Positions 1-5,008 of a stretch of DNA of 5,008 nucleotides are shown here, piece by piece (positions within the stretch are counted from its first letter, which is position 1; each line of letters starts with the position of its first letter). The stretch lies in assembly GCA_003532515.1 (NCBI GenBank), contig DOEX01000208.1, positions 1 through 5,008 of the forward strand, in the 5' to 3' direction. The notes below the pieces were generated by a model that searched no databases, was not told the DNA's origin, and saw only the letters and a program-made list of their open reading frames with translations. Source of the stretch: Anaerolineaceae bacterium. Its GTDB lineage: Bacteria; Chloroflexota; Anaerolineae; Anaerolineales; Anaerolineaceae. The position numbers and the translations under genes are program-made.

Positions 1-15
1 TGTTTTGATGTCCAT
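1..15 (-). CDS. 5' end of a minus-strand gene cut by the window edge (product unknown)
   Basis: Read on the minus strand, an ATG at 15-13 opens the five codons M-D-I-K-T before the window ends. The case for a real start is the ribosome binding site: AGGGAG (plus-strand CTCCCT, 21-26) followed by a five-base A/T-rich spacer and then ATG. That is as good a site as those of the other genes here. Five residues allow no product call. The gene would run in the same direction as the flavodiiron gene, but a terminator and about 330 bases separate them, so it is probably its own transcription unit. Confidence 0.55.
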
Positions 16-20
16 ATTTT

Positions 21-26
21 CTCCCT
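21..26 (-). promoter_or_regulatory. Shine-Dalgarno site of the left-edge gene
   Basis: On the minus strand this reads AGGGAG, five bases before an ATG. It is the main support for the partial gene at the left edge. A TATACT (-10 like) lies just upstream at 37-32, but it would place transcription start almost on the Shine-Dalgarno, so I do not call a promoter from it. Confidence 0.5.
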
Positions 27-121
27 GCAAGAGTATATCATTTGTGATTATTAATGATTATGTCTTTATAGTTCATGTTGTGTTATCGGTCGCACCACCA
101 AAATCGAGCTTTCTCTCGTAG

Positions 122-143
122 GGGACGGCTGCCATGCCGTCCC
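122..143. repeat. perfect 8-bp palindromic hairpin, possible dispersed repeat unit
   Basis: GGGACGGC (122-129) and GCCGTCCC (136-143) are exact reverse complements around a TGCCAT loop. The element is far richer in G+C than the A/T-rich DNA to its left and is preceded by CGTAG. It lacks a following T-run on either strand, so it is not a typical intrinsic terminator. GC-rich palindromes of this look often occur as dispersed intergenic repeats in bacterial genomes. That it is one here is inference, because only one copy is visible in the window. Confidence 0.4.
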
Positions 144-302
144 ACACAGGTGACCATGGCGAGTCATCCTTCATATACGGTTGAGCTCAGATTAAAGCGG
201 GGAGAGACACCCTTACAGGGCAATAGAGCCCTCTCTGTACGTATGGGACAACCTCCATACCGTCTCAAAATAGTTACCGTAGCAGGTCGAACCTACATTT
301 TA

Positions 303-333
303 AAAACAACCCGCTGAACATGCGGCTTGTTTT
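303..333 (-). terminator. Rho-independent terminator of the flavodiiron gene, possibly bidirectional
   Basis: On the plus strand AAAACAA (303-309) pairs perfectly with TTGTTTT (327-333), and CCGC (311-314) with GCGG (322-325), with one mismatch (C310/C326) between the two blocks and a 7-base loop. Read on the minus strand the hairpin sits 17 bases past the flavodiiron stop codon and its 3' arm ends in a T-rich run, as expected for an intrinsic terminator. The A-rich/T-rich outer stem makes it near symmetrical, so it could also stop plus-strand transcription. Confidence 0.75.
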
Positions 334-349
334 GTACAAAACGAAATGA

Positions 350-1546
350 TCAGGCAGCCAGCAGAGTCTTCGCCAGTTGATCCAAGGCTTCCATATCCAC
401 AGCTTTGGGAGAGGATTTAAAGGAAAGGGTTGGTTCTAAAATGGTCAAGCCCTTCATTTGCTCCAATATTTCACGCATCTTCTTGCCGCTCGAGATAGCC
501 CAGCTGCCATTTTCAATCAATGCCACAGTACGGTTGGTCAGATTGTGGGCTTTCAGATCAAGTAAGAGCGTCTCCATGTAAGGGAACAGTTCGGCATTGA
601 AGGTTGCAGAAGCAAACACCAGCCGGTCGTAGCGGAAGCAATCGCTCAAAATATAGGAGGGGTGCGTTGACGTCACATCGTAAACACGAACATTCTCGAC
701 ACCACCATCCGCCAGTTTGTTGGCCAAAATCTCAGCGACCAAAGCAGTATTACCATAAATTGTGCCATAGGCGATCACAACACCGCGTTCTTCGGGAATG
801 TAGGATGCCCATTGCCTGTACTTATCCAGTATCAGGTGCAAATCCTTGCGCCAGATGGGACCATGCAGCGTGCAGAACATGCTGATTTCCAGGTTGGCAA
901 GTTTATCGAACAGGTTGTTTACATTTCTACCGTATTTTCCGATGATGCTGGCATAATAGCGGCGCACTTCGGGCAAATATTCTTCATCAAACTTGTATTG
1001 GTCAGCATACATCCTTCCGTCGGTCGCTCCAAACGTTCCGAAGGCATCGGCGCAAAAGAGAATCTTGCTGGTAGTGTCATAAGTGACCATCACTTCAGGC
1101 CAGTGCATCATCGGTGCCATAAAGAAAGTGAGATTGTGTTTGCCGGTCCGCAAGGTGTCGCCCTCTTGGACTTCGAGTATGTGCCCTTCCAGGTCGATTT
1201 CATAAAATTGCTCGAACATGGTAAAGGTTTTCTTATTGCCAACAATGGTCAGACCTGGGTAACGCCGCAGCAATTCAGGGATCGGTTGACAGTGATCGTG
1301 TTCAATATGGTTGATCACCAGGTAATCCAAATGGCGACCGTTCAGAACAGCGCTTAGGTTTTGCCAGAATTGTTCAATGATGGCGTTGTCAACCCCATCC
1401 AGCAAAACCGTCTTTTCATCCAAAAGCAGGTAAGAGTTGTAAGACATGCCCCTCGGGACGGGATGAGCATTCTCGAACATGGTGATACGCCGGTCGTTGG
1501 CTCCGACATTATAAAGGTTATCGGTTATTTGTCTGTAGTTATACAT
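350..1546 (-). CDS. fprA: class A flavodiiron protein (FprA-type O2/NO reductase)
   Basis: Cytoplasmic enzyme of 398 residues, the usual length for class A flavodiiron proteins, which reduce O2 to water or NO to N2O with electrons from rubredoxin or a similar donor. Residues 1-250 are the metallo-beta-lactamase-like diiron domain. The six expected iron ligands are visible as H80-x-E82-x-D84, H148 (MMHWPE), D167 (FCADAFG) and H228 (LHGP). Residues 255-398 are a flavodoxin domain with the FMN phosphate loop YGTIYGNT at 260-267. No rubredoxin or reductase domain follows. I chose the ATG at 1546-1544 because AAAAGGA (1559-1553) lies six bases before it; a TTG nine codons further out lacks such support. 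The HIEHDHCQ motif has Cys-Gln where many relatives have Ser-Gly or Ala-Gly. The gene is monocistronic here, divergent from the permease, and ends at a terminator. Family assignment is firm; the preference for O2 or NO cannot be read from sequence. Confidence 0.95.
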   Translation of the reverse strand: MYNYRQITDNLYNVGANDRRITMFENAHPVPRGMSYNSYLLLDEKTVLLDGVDNAIIEQFWQNLSAVLNGRHLDYLVINHIEHDHCQPIPELLRRYPGLTIVGNKKTFTMFEQFYEIDLEGHILEVQEGDTLRTGKHNLTFFMAPMMHWPEVMVTYDTTSKILFCADAFGTFGATDGRMYADQYKFDEEYLPEVRRYYASIIGKYGRNVNNLFDKLANLEISMFCTLHGPIWRKDLHLILDKYRQWASYIPEERGVVIAYGTIYGNTALVAEILANKLADGGVENVRVYDVTSTHPSYILSDCFRYDRLVFASATFNAELFPYMETLLLDLKAHNLTNRTVALIENGSWAISSGKKMREILEQMKGLTILEPTLSFKSSPKAVDMEALDQLAKTLLAA

Positions 1547-1552
1547 GTCGTA

Positions 1553-1559
1553 TCCTTTT
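1553..1559 (-). promoter_or_regulatory. Shine-Dalgarno site fixing the flavodiiron start codon
   Basis: Minus-strand AAAAGGA with a six-base spacer (TACGAC) to the ATG at 1546-1544. It overlaps codons that would be translated if the upstream TTG (1573-1571) were used, and so decides in favour of the ATG and a 398-residue protein. Confidence 0.7.
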
Positions 1560-1619
1560 CCGAAATTTTCCAAAAAAGTTGTGGGAATGCCCGATTATTT
1601 TAGCCTTCTCACTCCGTTT

Positions 1620-1625
1620 AGTATA
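1620..1625 (-). promoter_or_regulatory. candidate -10 box for the flavodiiron gene
   Basis: Minus-strand TATACT, one mismatch from TATAAT, about 75 bases before the start codon. It is part of an 8-base palindrome AGTATACT (1620-1627). No good -35 hexamer is found at 16-18 bases, so an activator may be needed or the true promoter may be elsewhere in the 246-base divergent region. Confidence 0.3.
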
Positions 1626-1721
1626 CTTCACAACCCTATGCGTTTCTCGTTTCACATAGTTTTTTATTTACTAAAGTAGAGTCTGGGTTAATGACATCCC
1701 GTATCTATGTCTGTGCAGATA

Positions 1722-1751
1722 TTTCGGTTCATAGGTCTTGATCGGTATAAT
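1722..1751 (+). promoter_or_regulatory. candidate promoter of the amino acid permease
   Basis: A consensus -10 box TATAAT lies at 1746-1751, 41 bases before the permease ATG. The best -35 at an acceptable spacing is the weak TTTCGG at 1722-1727 (18-base spacer). The consensus -10 and its distance from the gene support it; the poor -35 leaves some doubt. Confidence 0.5.
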
Positions 1752-1780
1752 TTAAGTCTACACTTTCTGTTGCCCGAGCT

Positions 1781-1788
1781 GGAGGAAG
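1781..1788 (+). promoter_or_regulatory. Shine-Dalgarno site of the permease
   Basis: GGAGGAAG ends four bases before the ATG at 1793, with the core GGAGG seven bases from the start. A strong site that fixes this start codon. Confidence 0.8.
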
Positions 1789-1792
1789 AATT

Positions 1793-3058
1793 ATGCAAAA
1801 CTTGAGATCATCTCAATTAAAACGCGAACTGAATTTAATTGATGCTGTCGGCATTGGTATCGGGGCAGTGGTTGGCGCTGGAATTTTCGTCGTCAGCGGA
1901 TTGGCTGCCAAAGTTGCTGGTCCTTCCTTGCTAATCAGCCTGGTTTTAGCTGGAATTGCTGCTACTGCAAATGGCTTGAGCTCGGCACAGCTTGCCGCGG
2001 TCTATCCCAAAGCGGGCGGTACCTACGAATATGGCTACCAGGTGCTTTCCCCAGAAGCCGGTTTTCTGGCTGGATGGATGTTTCTGGCGAGCAAACTTGC
2101 TGCTGGTGGCGTGGTTGCGCTGGGATTTGGCAGCTACCTCAATCAGCTCATCCCTTCAATCAACCCGCTTTGGGCTGCAGTTGGAGCGGTGATCCTGTTA
2201 GTGGCTGCCAATCTGTTTGGTATCCAAAAGGCAGGCAAACTCAACCTGGTTATCGTCTCGGTTACTCTTCTGAGCCTTCTTTATTTCATAGTCTCCGGTC
2301 TACCCCAGGTGAAAGTCGCGTCCTTTACTCCATTTTTTACCGGTGGAATTGGAGGAATTCTGCAAGCCACTGCGCTCATTTTCTTTGCATTCACTGGTTA
2401 TGCGCGGATCGCTACTCTGGGGGAAGAGGTGCGGGAACCTTCAAAAACGATCCCCAAAGCCATCCTCCTGACACTTGCCACTACCTCGATCCTCTATTTG
2501 CTAATTATGATCATTGCCATTGGCGTACTCGGTACAGATCTGCTTAGAACGAGTCCAGCACCCTTGTTTGCAACCGCAGAAAAAATCGCTTCCCCTGGTT
2601 TGCGTACGATCATTGGGCTGGCAGCAGTCACAGCGATGCTGGGGGTGCTTTTGTCTCAAATTCTTGGGATCAGTCGGATGCTCTTCGCCATGGGTCGTCG
2701 GCGCGATTTACCCGCGTTCTTTGAGAAAACAAACTCAAGATCTGCGGTACCGGTCATCAGTGTCTTGTTCACCGGTGCGGTTATTCTGACTTTGGTGGTA
2801 ATGGGCAATCTGCCCCAAATTGCTGCCACTGCCTCCTTTACGATTTTGCTTTATTACTCAGTTGCCAATCTTGCTGCATGGCGTTTACCCAAAGAACAGC
2901 GTCGTTTTCCTCGCGCAGTACAAGTGATCGGATTGGTCTTCTGTATCATCATGGCGTTTTCTTTAGATTGGAAAGTTATCCTGACCGGTCTGGGTGTTTT
3001 ATTGATTGGATTCATTCTAAGGGCAGTTGTGAAATACTTTTATCAAAAACCTTCGTAA
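1793..3058 (+). CDS. APC-superfamily amino acid permease, substrate unknown
   Basis: Inner-membrane transporter of 421 residues with about 12 hydrophobic segments: roughly 15-35, 43-68, 88-115, 126-144, 150-170, 185-203, 222-246, 272-298, 318-338, 341-363, 374-391 and 394-414. Segment 1 carries the glycine-rich unwound motif GIGAVVGAGIF (22-32), where APC proteins bind the amino group and carboxylate of the substrate. YPKAGGTYEY (71-80) lies between segments 2 and 3. Segment 6 and the next loop carry FFAFTGYARI (197-206) and LGEEVREPSKTIPKAI (209-224), the family signature. Length and topology are normal for the family, which commonly exchanges amino acids or imports them with protons. The start is fixed by GGAGGAAG. 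It precedes leuS on the same strand but is 425 bases away, with a separate promoter between, so co-function in leucine supply is only a guess. Confidence 0.93.
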   Translation: MQNLRSSQLKRELNLIDAVGIGIGAVVGAGIFVVSGLAAKVAGPSLLISLVLAGIAATANGLSSAQLAAVYPKAGGTYEYGYQVLSPEAGFLAGWMFLASKLAAGGVVALGFGSYLNQLIPSINPLWAAVGAVILLVAANLFGIQKAGKLNLVIVSVTLLSLLYFIVSGLPQVKVASFTPFFTGGIGGILQATALIFFAFTGYARIATLGEEVREPSKTIPKAILLTLATTSILYLLIMIIAIGVLGTDLLRTSPAPLFATAEKIASPGLRTIIGLAAVTAMLGVLLSQILGISRMLFAMGRRRDLPAFFEKTNSRSAVPVISVLFTGAVILTLVVMGNLPQIAATASFTILLYYSVANLAAWRLPKEQRRFPRAVQVIGLVFCIIMAFSLDWKVILTGLGVLLIGFILRAVVKYFYQKPS

Positions 3059-3173
3059 ACTCAGTGGTATATTTTTTTACTTCATGATCGCATTTCATCA
3101 AAAACAAATTCCTGACAGAGGAAGAGTGTGTTCAATTCAAGGATTTTTGTATCCTGCTTATCTTTAATTATGC
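3059..3173. other. A/T-rich spacer between permease and leuS leader
   Basis: No gene. Two small stems are present: TTCCT/AGGAA (3109-3123) and AGGAT/ATCCT (3140-3155, 6-base loop). Neither is followed by a T-run on the plus strand, so neither is a convincing terminator for the permease. The second lies where a -35 region for the leuS promoter would fall and could instead be an operator; that is a guess from position only. Confidence 0.35.
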
Positions 3174-3179
3174 TATAAT
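3171..3179 (+). promoter_or_regulatory. extended -10 promoter of the leuS T-box transcript
   Basis: TGCTATAAT matches the extended -10 consensus TGnTATAAT exactly. No -35 close to TTGACA lies at 16-18 bases, which extended -10 promoters tolerate. Transcription would start near 3186, just before the T-box RNA and about 300 bases before leuS. Confidence 0.65.
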
Positions 3180-3276
3180 AAATTATCTAAACACGATGGC
3201 AGAGCATAGGTCGTCCGCCAGAGAGCAGCCAAAACGCTGAAAGGCTACCAGCGCCCGCGGAGCACTTCAGACCCAA

Positions 3277-3279
3277 CTC
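3277..3279 (+). promoter_or_regulatory. probable specifier codon CUC (Leu) of the T-box
   Basis: CUC followed by A, on the 3' side of stem I directly before its closing helix, is where T-box specifiers sit. CUC is a common specifier in leucine T-boxes, would pair with a GAG anticodon, and agrees with the downstream gene being leuS. A CUU at 3265-3267 is a less well-placed alternative. Confidence 0.65.
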
Positions 3280-3444
3280 ACCTGCTTCTCCGAACACGTA
3301 GGGAATGGGCATAGACCATTCCAGCAGGATCGGAGCGTGGCTGCGGTGATTTCCTTAAGCCGCAGACGTTCAGACCCGTTAGAGTCTCCATGAGCTGCTC
3401 ATCTTCGTGATGGGAAGCAGGGTGGTACCGCGAAAGCAATTTCG

Positions 3445-3471
3445 TCCCTGCACACAGGGATTTTTTATTTT
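3445..3471 (+). terminator. intrinsic terminator of the leuS T-box
   Basis: TCCCTG (3445-3450) and CAGGGA (3455-3460) form a perfect 6-bp stem with a CACA loop, followed by TTTTTTATTTT. The 5' arm is the same CCCT that pairs with the T-box AGGG in the antiterminator, so the two structures exclude each other, as the T-box mechanism requires. Confidence 0.9.
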
Positions 3472-3472
3472 A

Positions 3473-3478
3473 AAGGAG
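3473..3478 (+). promoter_or_regulatory. Shine-Dalgarno site of leuS
   Basis: AAGGAG directly after the terminator T-run, five bases before the ATG at 3484. It fixes the start codon and lies outside the terminator hairpin, so control should be transcriptional rather than by hiding this site. Confidence 0.85.
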
Positions 3479-3483
3479 CAAAT

Positions 3484-5008
3484 ATGATCGACCCAACCAG
3501 TATACCGATGTACAAGCCCGAAGAAATCGAGCAAAAGTGGCAAGCCCGCTGGGAAGCAGACGCTCTCTACCAGCCAAAGCGCGACCCGGATAAAACCAAG
3601 CACTACGCGCTTACCATGCTGCCCTACCCCTCCGGTGACCTTCACATTGGTCATTGGTATGCCATGACGCCCTCAGACGCACGCGCCCGCTTCAAGCGCA
3701 TGCAAGGCTACAACGTCTTTTTCCCGATTGGATTTGACGCTTTTGGTCTGCCAGCAGAAAACGCTGCCATCAAACACAACATCCATCCAGGCAAATGGAC
3801 CTATAGCAACATTGAGCACATGCGTGGGCAACTGAAATCGATGGGCAACAGCTTTGACTGGCGTTCAGAAATCATCTCTGCCGACCCCAAATATTATCGC
3901 TGGACGCAGTGGTTCTTCAACCAATTTTACAAAAATGGACTGGCTTACCAAAAATTTTCGCCGGTCGATTTTTGCCCCAGCTGCAACACTACCCTGGCGC
4001 GCGAGCAGGTGCAGGGCGATGACCGCCACTGTGAACGCTGCGGCACGCCCGTGATCCGCAAAGACCTGAATCAGTGGTTTTTCAAGACTTCCGCCTATGC
4101 CGAAGAACTTCTCAATTTTGAAGGTCTGGATTGGCCTGAGATGATCAAAACTTTGCAGCGCAACTGGATTGGCAAATCCCGAGGTGCATCGGTCGTTTTC
4201 AAAACAGAGGCTGGCGACCCGATCGAGGTTTTCACCACCCGCCCTGACACGCTCTGGGGGGTGACCTACATGGCGCTTTCCCCTGAACATCCCCTGGTGG
4301 AAAAGATCACCACGCCAGCACAGGCAGATGAGGTACGTGCTTACCAGGAACAAGCCAAACGTCAGTCTGACATCCAGCGCGAATCCATCACACGGGAGAA
4401 GACGGGTGTCTTCACTGGCGGTTATGCCATCAACCCGGTGTCTGAAGAACACATCCCGATCTGGGTGGCGGACTATGTGCTCATGAGTTATGGTACCGGA
4501 GCCATTATGGCAGTTCCAGCTCACGACCAGCGTGACTTTGATTTTGCCCGCCAATTTGACCTGCCCATTAAGGTCGTAATCCACTCCAATGGACAAGAAA
4601 TGATCTTTCCTGAAGAAATGACCGAGGCAGTCGAAGCGCACGGCTCCATGGTCAACTCAGGACCCCTAACCGGCACTCCGGAAGAGGAGAGTTTTGACGC
4701 TGCCAGCCGCTACATCGAGGGAATCGGTGTTGGCAAAGAAACAACCAACTACCGCCTGCACGACTGGCTGATCAGCCGCCAGCGCTATTGGGGCGCGCCG
4801 ATCCCCATGGTGCACTGCCCCGACTGCGGCTGGCTGCCTGTGCCAGATGAGCAGCTGCCGGTGCTGCTGCCCGATGACGTGGAATGGCGCCCAACAGGCG
4901 AATCGCCGCTGAAACTGCACCCCACCTGGAAGAAGACCACCTGCCCGGGCTGCGGCAAACCTGCCGAGCGTGAGACGGATACCATGGATACCTTCATGTG
5001 CTCCTCCT
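3484..5008 (+). CDS. leuS: leucyl-tRNA synthetase, N-terminal 508 codons (cut by right edge)
   Basis: Cytoplasmic class I synthetase that activates leucine with ATP and charges tRNA-Leu. The frame is open from 3484 to the window end with no stop. Landmarks in order: PYPSGDLHIGH (47-57) holds the HIGH signature (54-57); FDAFGLPAENAA follows at about 84-95; a zinc module has C164-x2-C167 and C183-x2-C186. The CP1 editing domain shows the threonine-rich TTRPDTLWG (251-259) and GTGAIMAVPAHDQRD (337-351), whose Asp residues D348 and D351 match those needed for hydrolysis of mischarged tRNA. The core resumes at WLISRQRYWGAPIP (428-441), with further Cys pairs C445/C448 and C487/C490 that may bind a second zinc, then ETDTMDTFM. 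Bacterial LeuRS is usually 800-880 residues, so the KMSKS loop, anticodon-binding and C-terminal domains lie beyond the edge. Editing looks intact. Expression is controlled by the leucine T-box directly upstream. Confidence 0.98.
   Translation, partial: MIDPTSIPMYKPEEIEQKWQARWEADALYQPKRDPDKTKHYALTMLPYPSGDLHIGHWYAMTPSDARARFKRMQGYNVFFPIGFDAFGLPAENAAIKHNIHPGKWTYSNIEHMRGQLKSMGNSFDWRSEIISADPKYYRWTQWFFNQFYKNGLAYQKFSPVDFCPSCNTTLAREQVQGDDRHCERCGTPVIRKDLNQWFFKTSAYAEELLNFEGLDWPEMIKTLQRNWIGKSRGASVVFKTEAGDPIEVFTTRPDTLWGVTYMALSPEHPLVEKITTPAQADEVRAYQEQAKRQSDIQRESITREKTGVFTGGYAINPVSEEHIPIWVADYVLMSYGTGAIMAVPAHDQRDFDFARQFDLPIKVVIHSNGQEMIFPEEMTEAVEAHGSMVNSGPLTGTPEEESFDAASRYIEGIGVGKETTNYRLHDWLISRQRYWGAPIPMVHCPDCGWLPVPDEQLPVLLPDDVEWRPTGESPLKLHPTWKKTTCPGCGKPAERETDTMDTFMCSS

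Larger units (their letters stand above)
16..302. other. intergenic stretch with several hairpins and no convincing gene
   Basis: About 290 bases without a supportable coding region. It contains a perfect 8-bp palindrome (122-143), AGGGC/GCCCT with a 6-base loop (217-232), GTATGG/CCATAC with an 8-base loop (241-260), and a weak bulged stem around 279-296. An open frame at 75-317 has no ribosome binding site, no recognisable domain, and a stop codon inside the terminator stem. The density of stems could reflect a decayed repeat or a structured RNA, but I recognise no RNA family on either strand. Confidence 0.5.
3194..3471 (+). ncRNA. T-box riboswitch (leucine) controlling leuS
   Basis: Cis-acting leader RNA that senses uncharged tRNA-Leu and controls readthrough into leuS. 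The diagnostic T-box AGGGTGGTACCGCG is at 3419-3432. Its bulge UGGU (3423-3426) matches the ACCA end of tRNA-Leu, whose discriminator base is A. Stem I spans about 3198-3287: the base can pair AGC-AU-AGGU (3203-3211) with ACCUGCU (3280-3286), CCGC (3215-3218) pairs with GCGG (3257-3260), and the distal part has the family-typical AGAGAG and GCUGAAAG. A CUC leucine codon at 3277-3279, followed by A, sits at the expected specifier position. Then come CTCCGA/TCGGAG (3288-3293/3330-3335), enclosing GGAATGG/CCATTCC, and CTGCGG/CCGCAG (3341-3346/3360-3365). Antiterminator pairing is AGGG (3419-3422) with CCCT (3446-3449). The class is certain; the detailed fold was derived by eye. Confidence 0.95.

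Noticed and set aside
75..317. 80-codon open frame on the plus strand
   Set aside because: It has no ribosome binding site at the ATG or at internal starts, no recognisable domain, runs through the 122-143 palindrome, and stops inside the terminator stem. Probably chance.
812..1357. 181-codon plus-strand open frame
   Set aside because: It lies wholly antisense to the flavodiiron gene, whose ligands and domains are complete; it is a shadow frame without a ribosome site.
1547..1573. N-terminal extension of the flavodiiron protein from a TTG codon
   Set aside because: The ATG at 1546 has a well-spaced AAAAGGA and gives ligand positions (80, 82, 84, 148, 167, 228) within a few residues of those in characterised family members.
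2074..2547. 157-codon plus-strand open frame inside the permease
   Set aside because: Shifted frame of a gene with intact APC motifs; no reason to call a frameshift or overlapping gene.
3140..3155. AGGAT/ATCCT stem as terminator of the permease
   Set aside because: Only 5 bp and followed by GCTTATC rather than a T-run.
3302..3322. GGAATGG/CCATTCC hairpin as a terminator or separate small RNA
   Set aside because: No T-run follows, and it lies inside the T-box leader between stem II strands, where a hairpin is expected.
3865..4641. 258-codon minus-strand open frame
   Set aside because: Antisense to the catalytic and editing domains of leuS; such frames arise from codon bias, and the translation shows no family features.
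1..5008. CRISPR array, insertion sequence, tRNA gene or defence system
   Set aside because: No spaced direct repeats, no transposase frame, no cloverleaf with a T-arm, and no defence-associated domain was found on either strand.

Overview
The window reads as a stretch of ordinary bacterial chromosome from a probable anaerobe. It has moderate G+C, compact genes, good Shine-Dalgarno sites and a T-box leader in front of an aminoacyl-tRNA synthetase gene. A T-box fits Firmicutes and a few other lineages, including Chloroflexota. A LeuRS with an extra C-x2-C pair after its editing domain, next to a diiron flavoprotein without a rubredoxin tail, leads me to lean towards Chloroflexota (Anaerolineae-like). 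That placement is inference.

Layout: (1) At 1-15 the first five codons of a minus-strand gene (M-D-I-K-T) run off the left edge, preceded by a good ribosome binding site. (2) 16-349 has no convincing gene. It holds a perfect 8-bp palindromic hairpin (122-143), smaller hairpins, and a terminator (303-333) that closes the next gene. (3) 350-1546, minus strand, is a class A flavodiiron protein (FprA type) with all six iron ligands and a C-terminal flavodoxin domain. (4) 1547-1792 is a divergent intergenic region with a consensus -10 box for the plus-strand gene. (5) 1793-3058, plus strand, is a 12-segment APC-superfamily amino acid permease of unknown substrate. (6) 3059-3483 is a 425-base leader region with an extended -10 promoter and a leucine T-box riboswitch: stem I with a probable CUC specifier, stem II-type helices, the T-box AGGGTGGTACCGCG, and a terminator. 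(7) 3484 to the right edge is leuS, leucyl-tRNA synthetase, of which 508 codons are present; it is cut before the KMSKS motif.

How the parts work together: uncharged tRNA-Leu should bind the T-box, stabilise the antiterminator and let leuS be transcribed when leucine charging is low. The permease lies upstream on the same strand with its own promoter and no strong terminator, so a functional link through amino acid supply is possible but unproven. The flavodiiron protein is a separate detoxification function for O2 or NO. I see no CRISPR array, insertion sequence, phage gene or defence system, and no sign of an undescribed system. The most information-rich element is the T-box leader.
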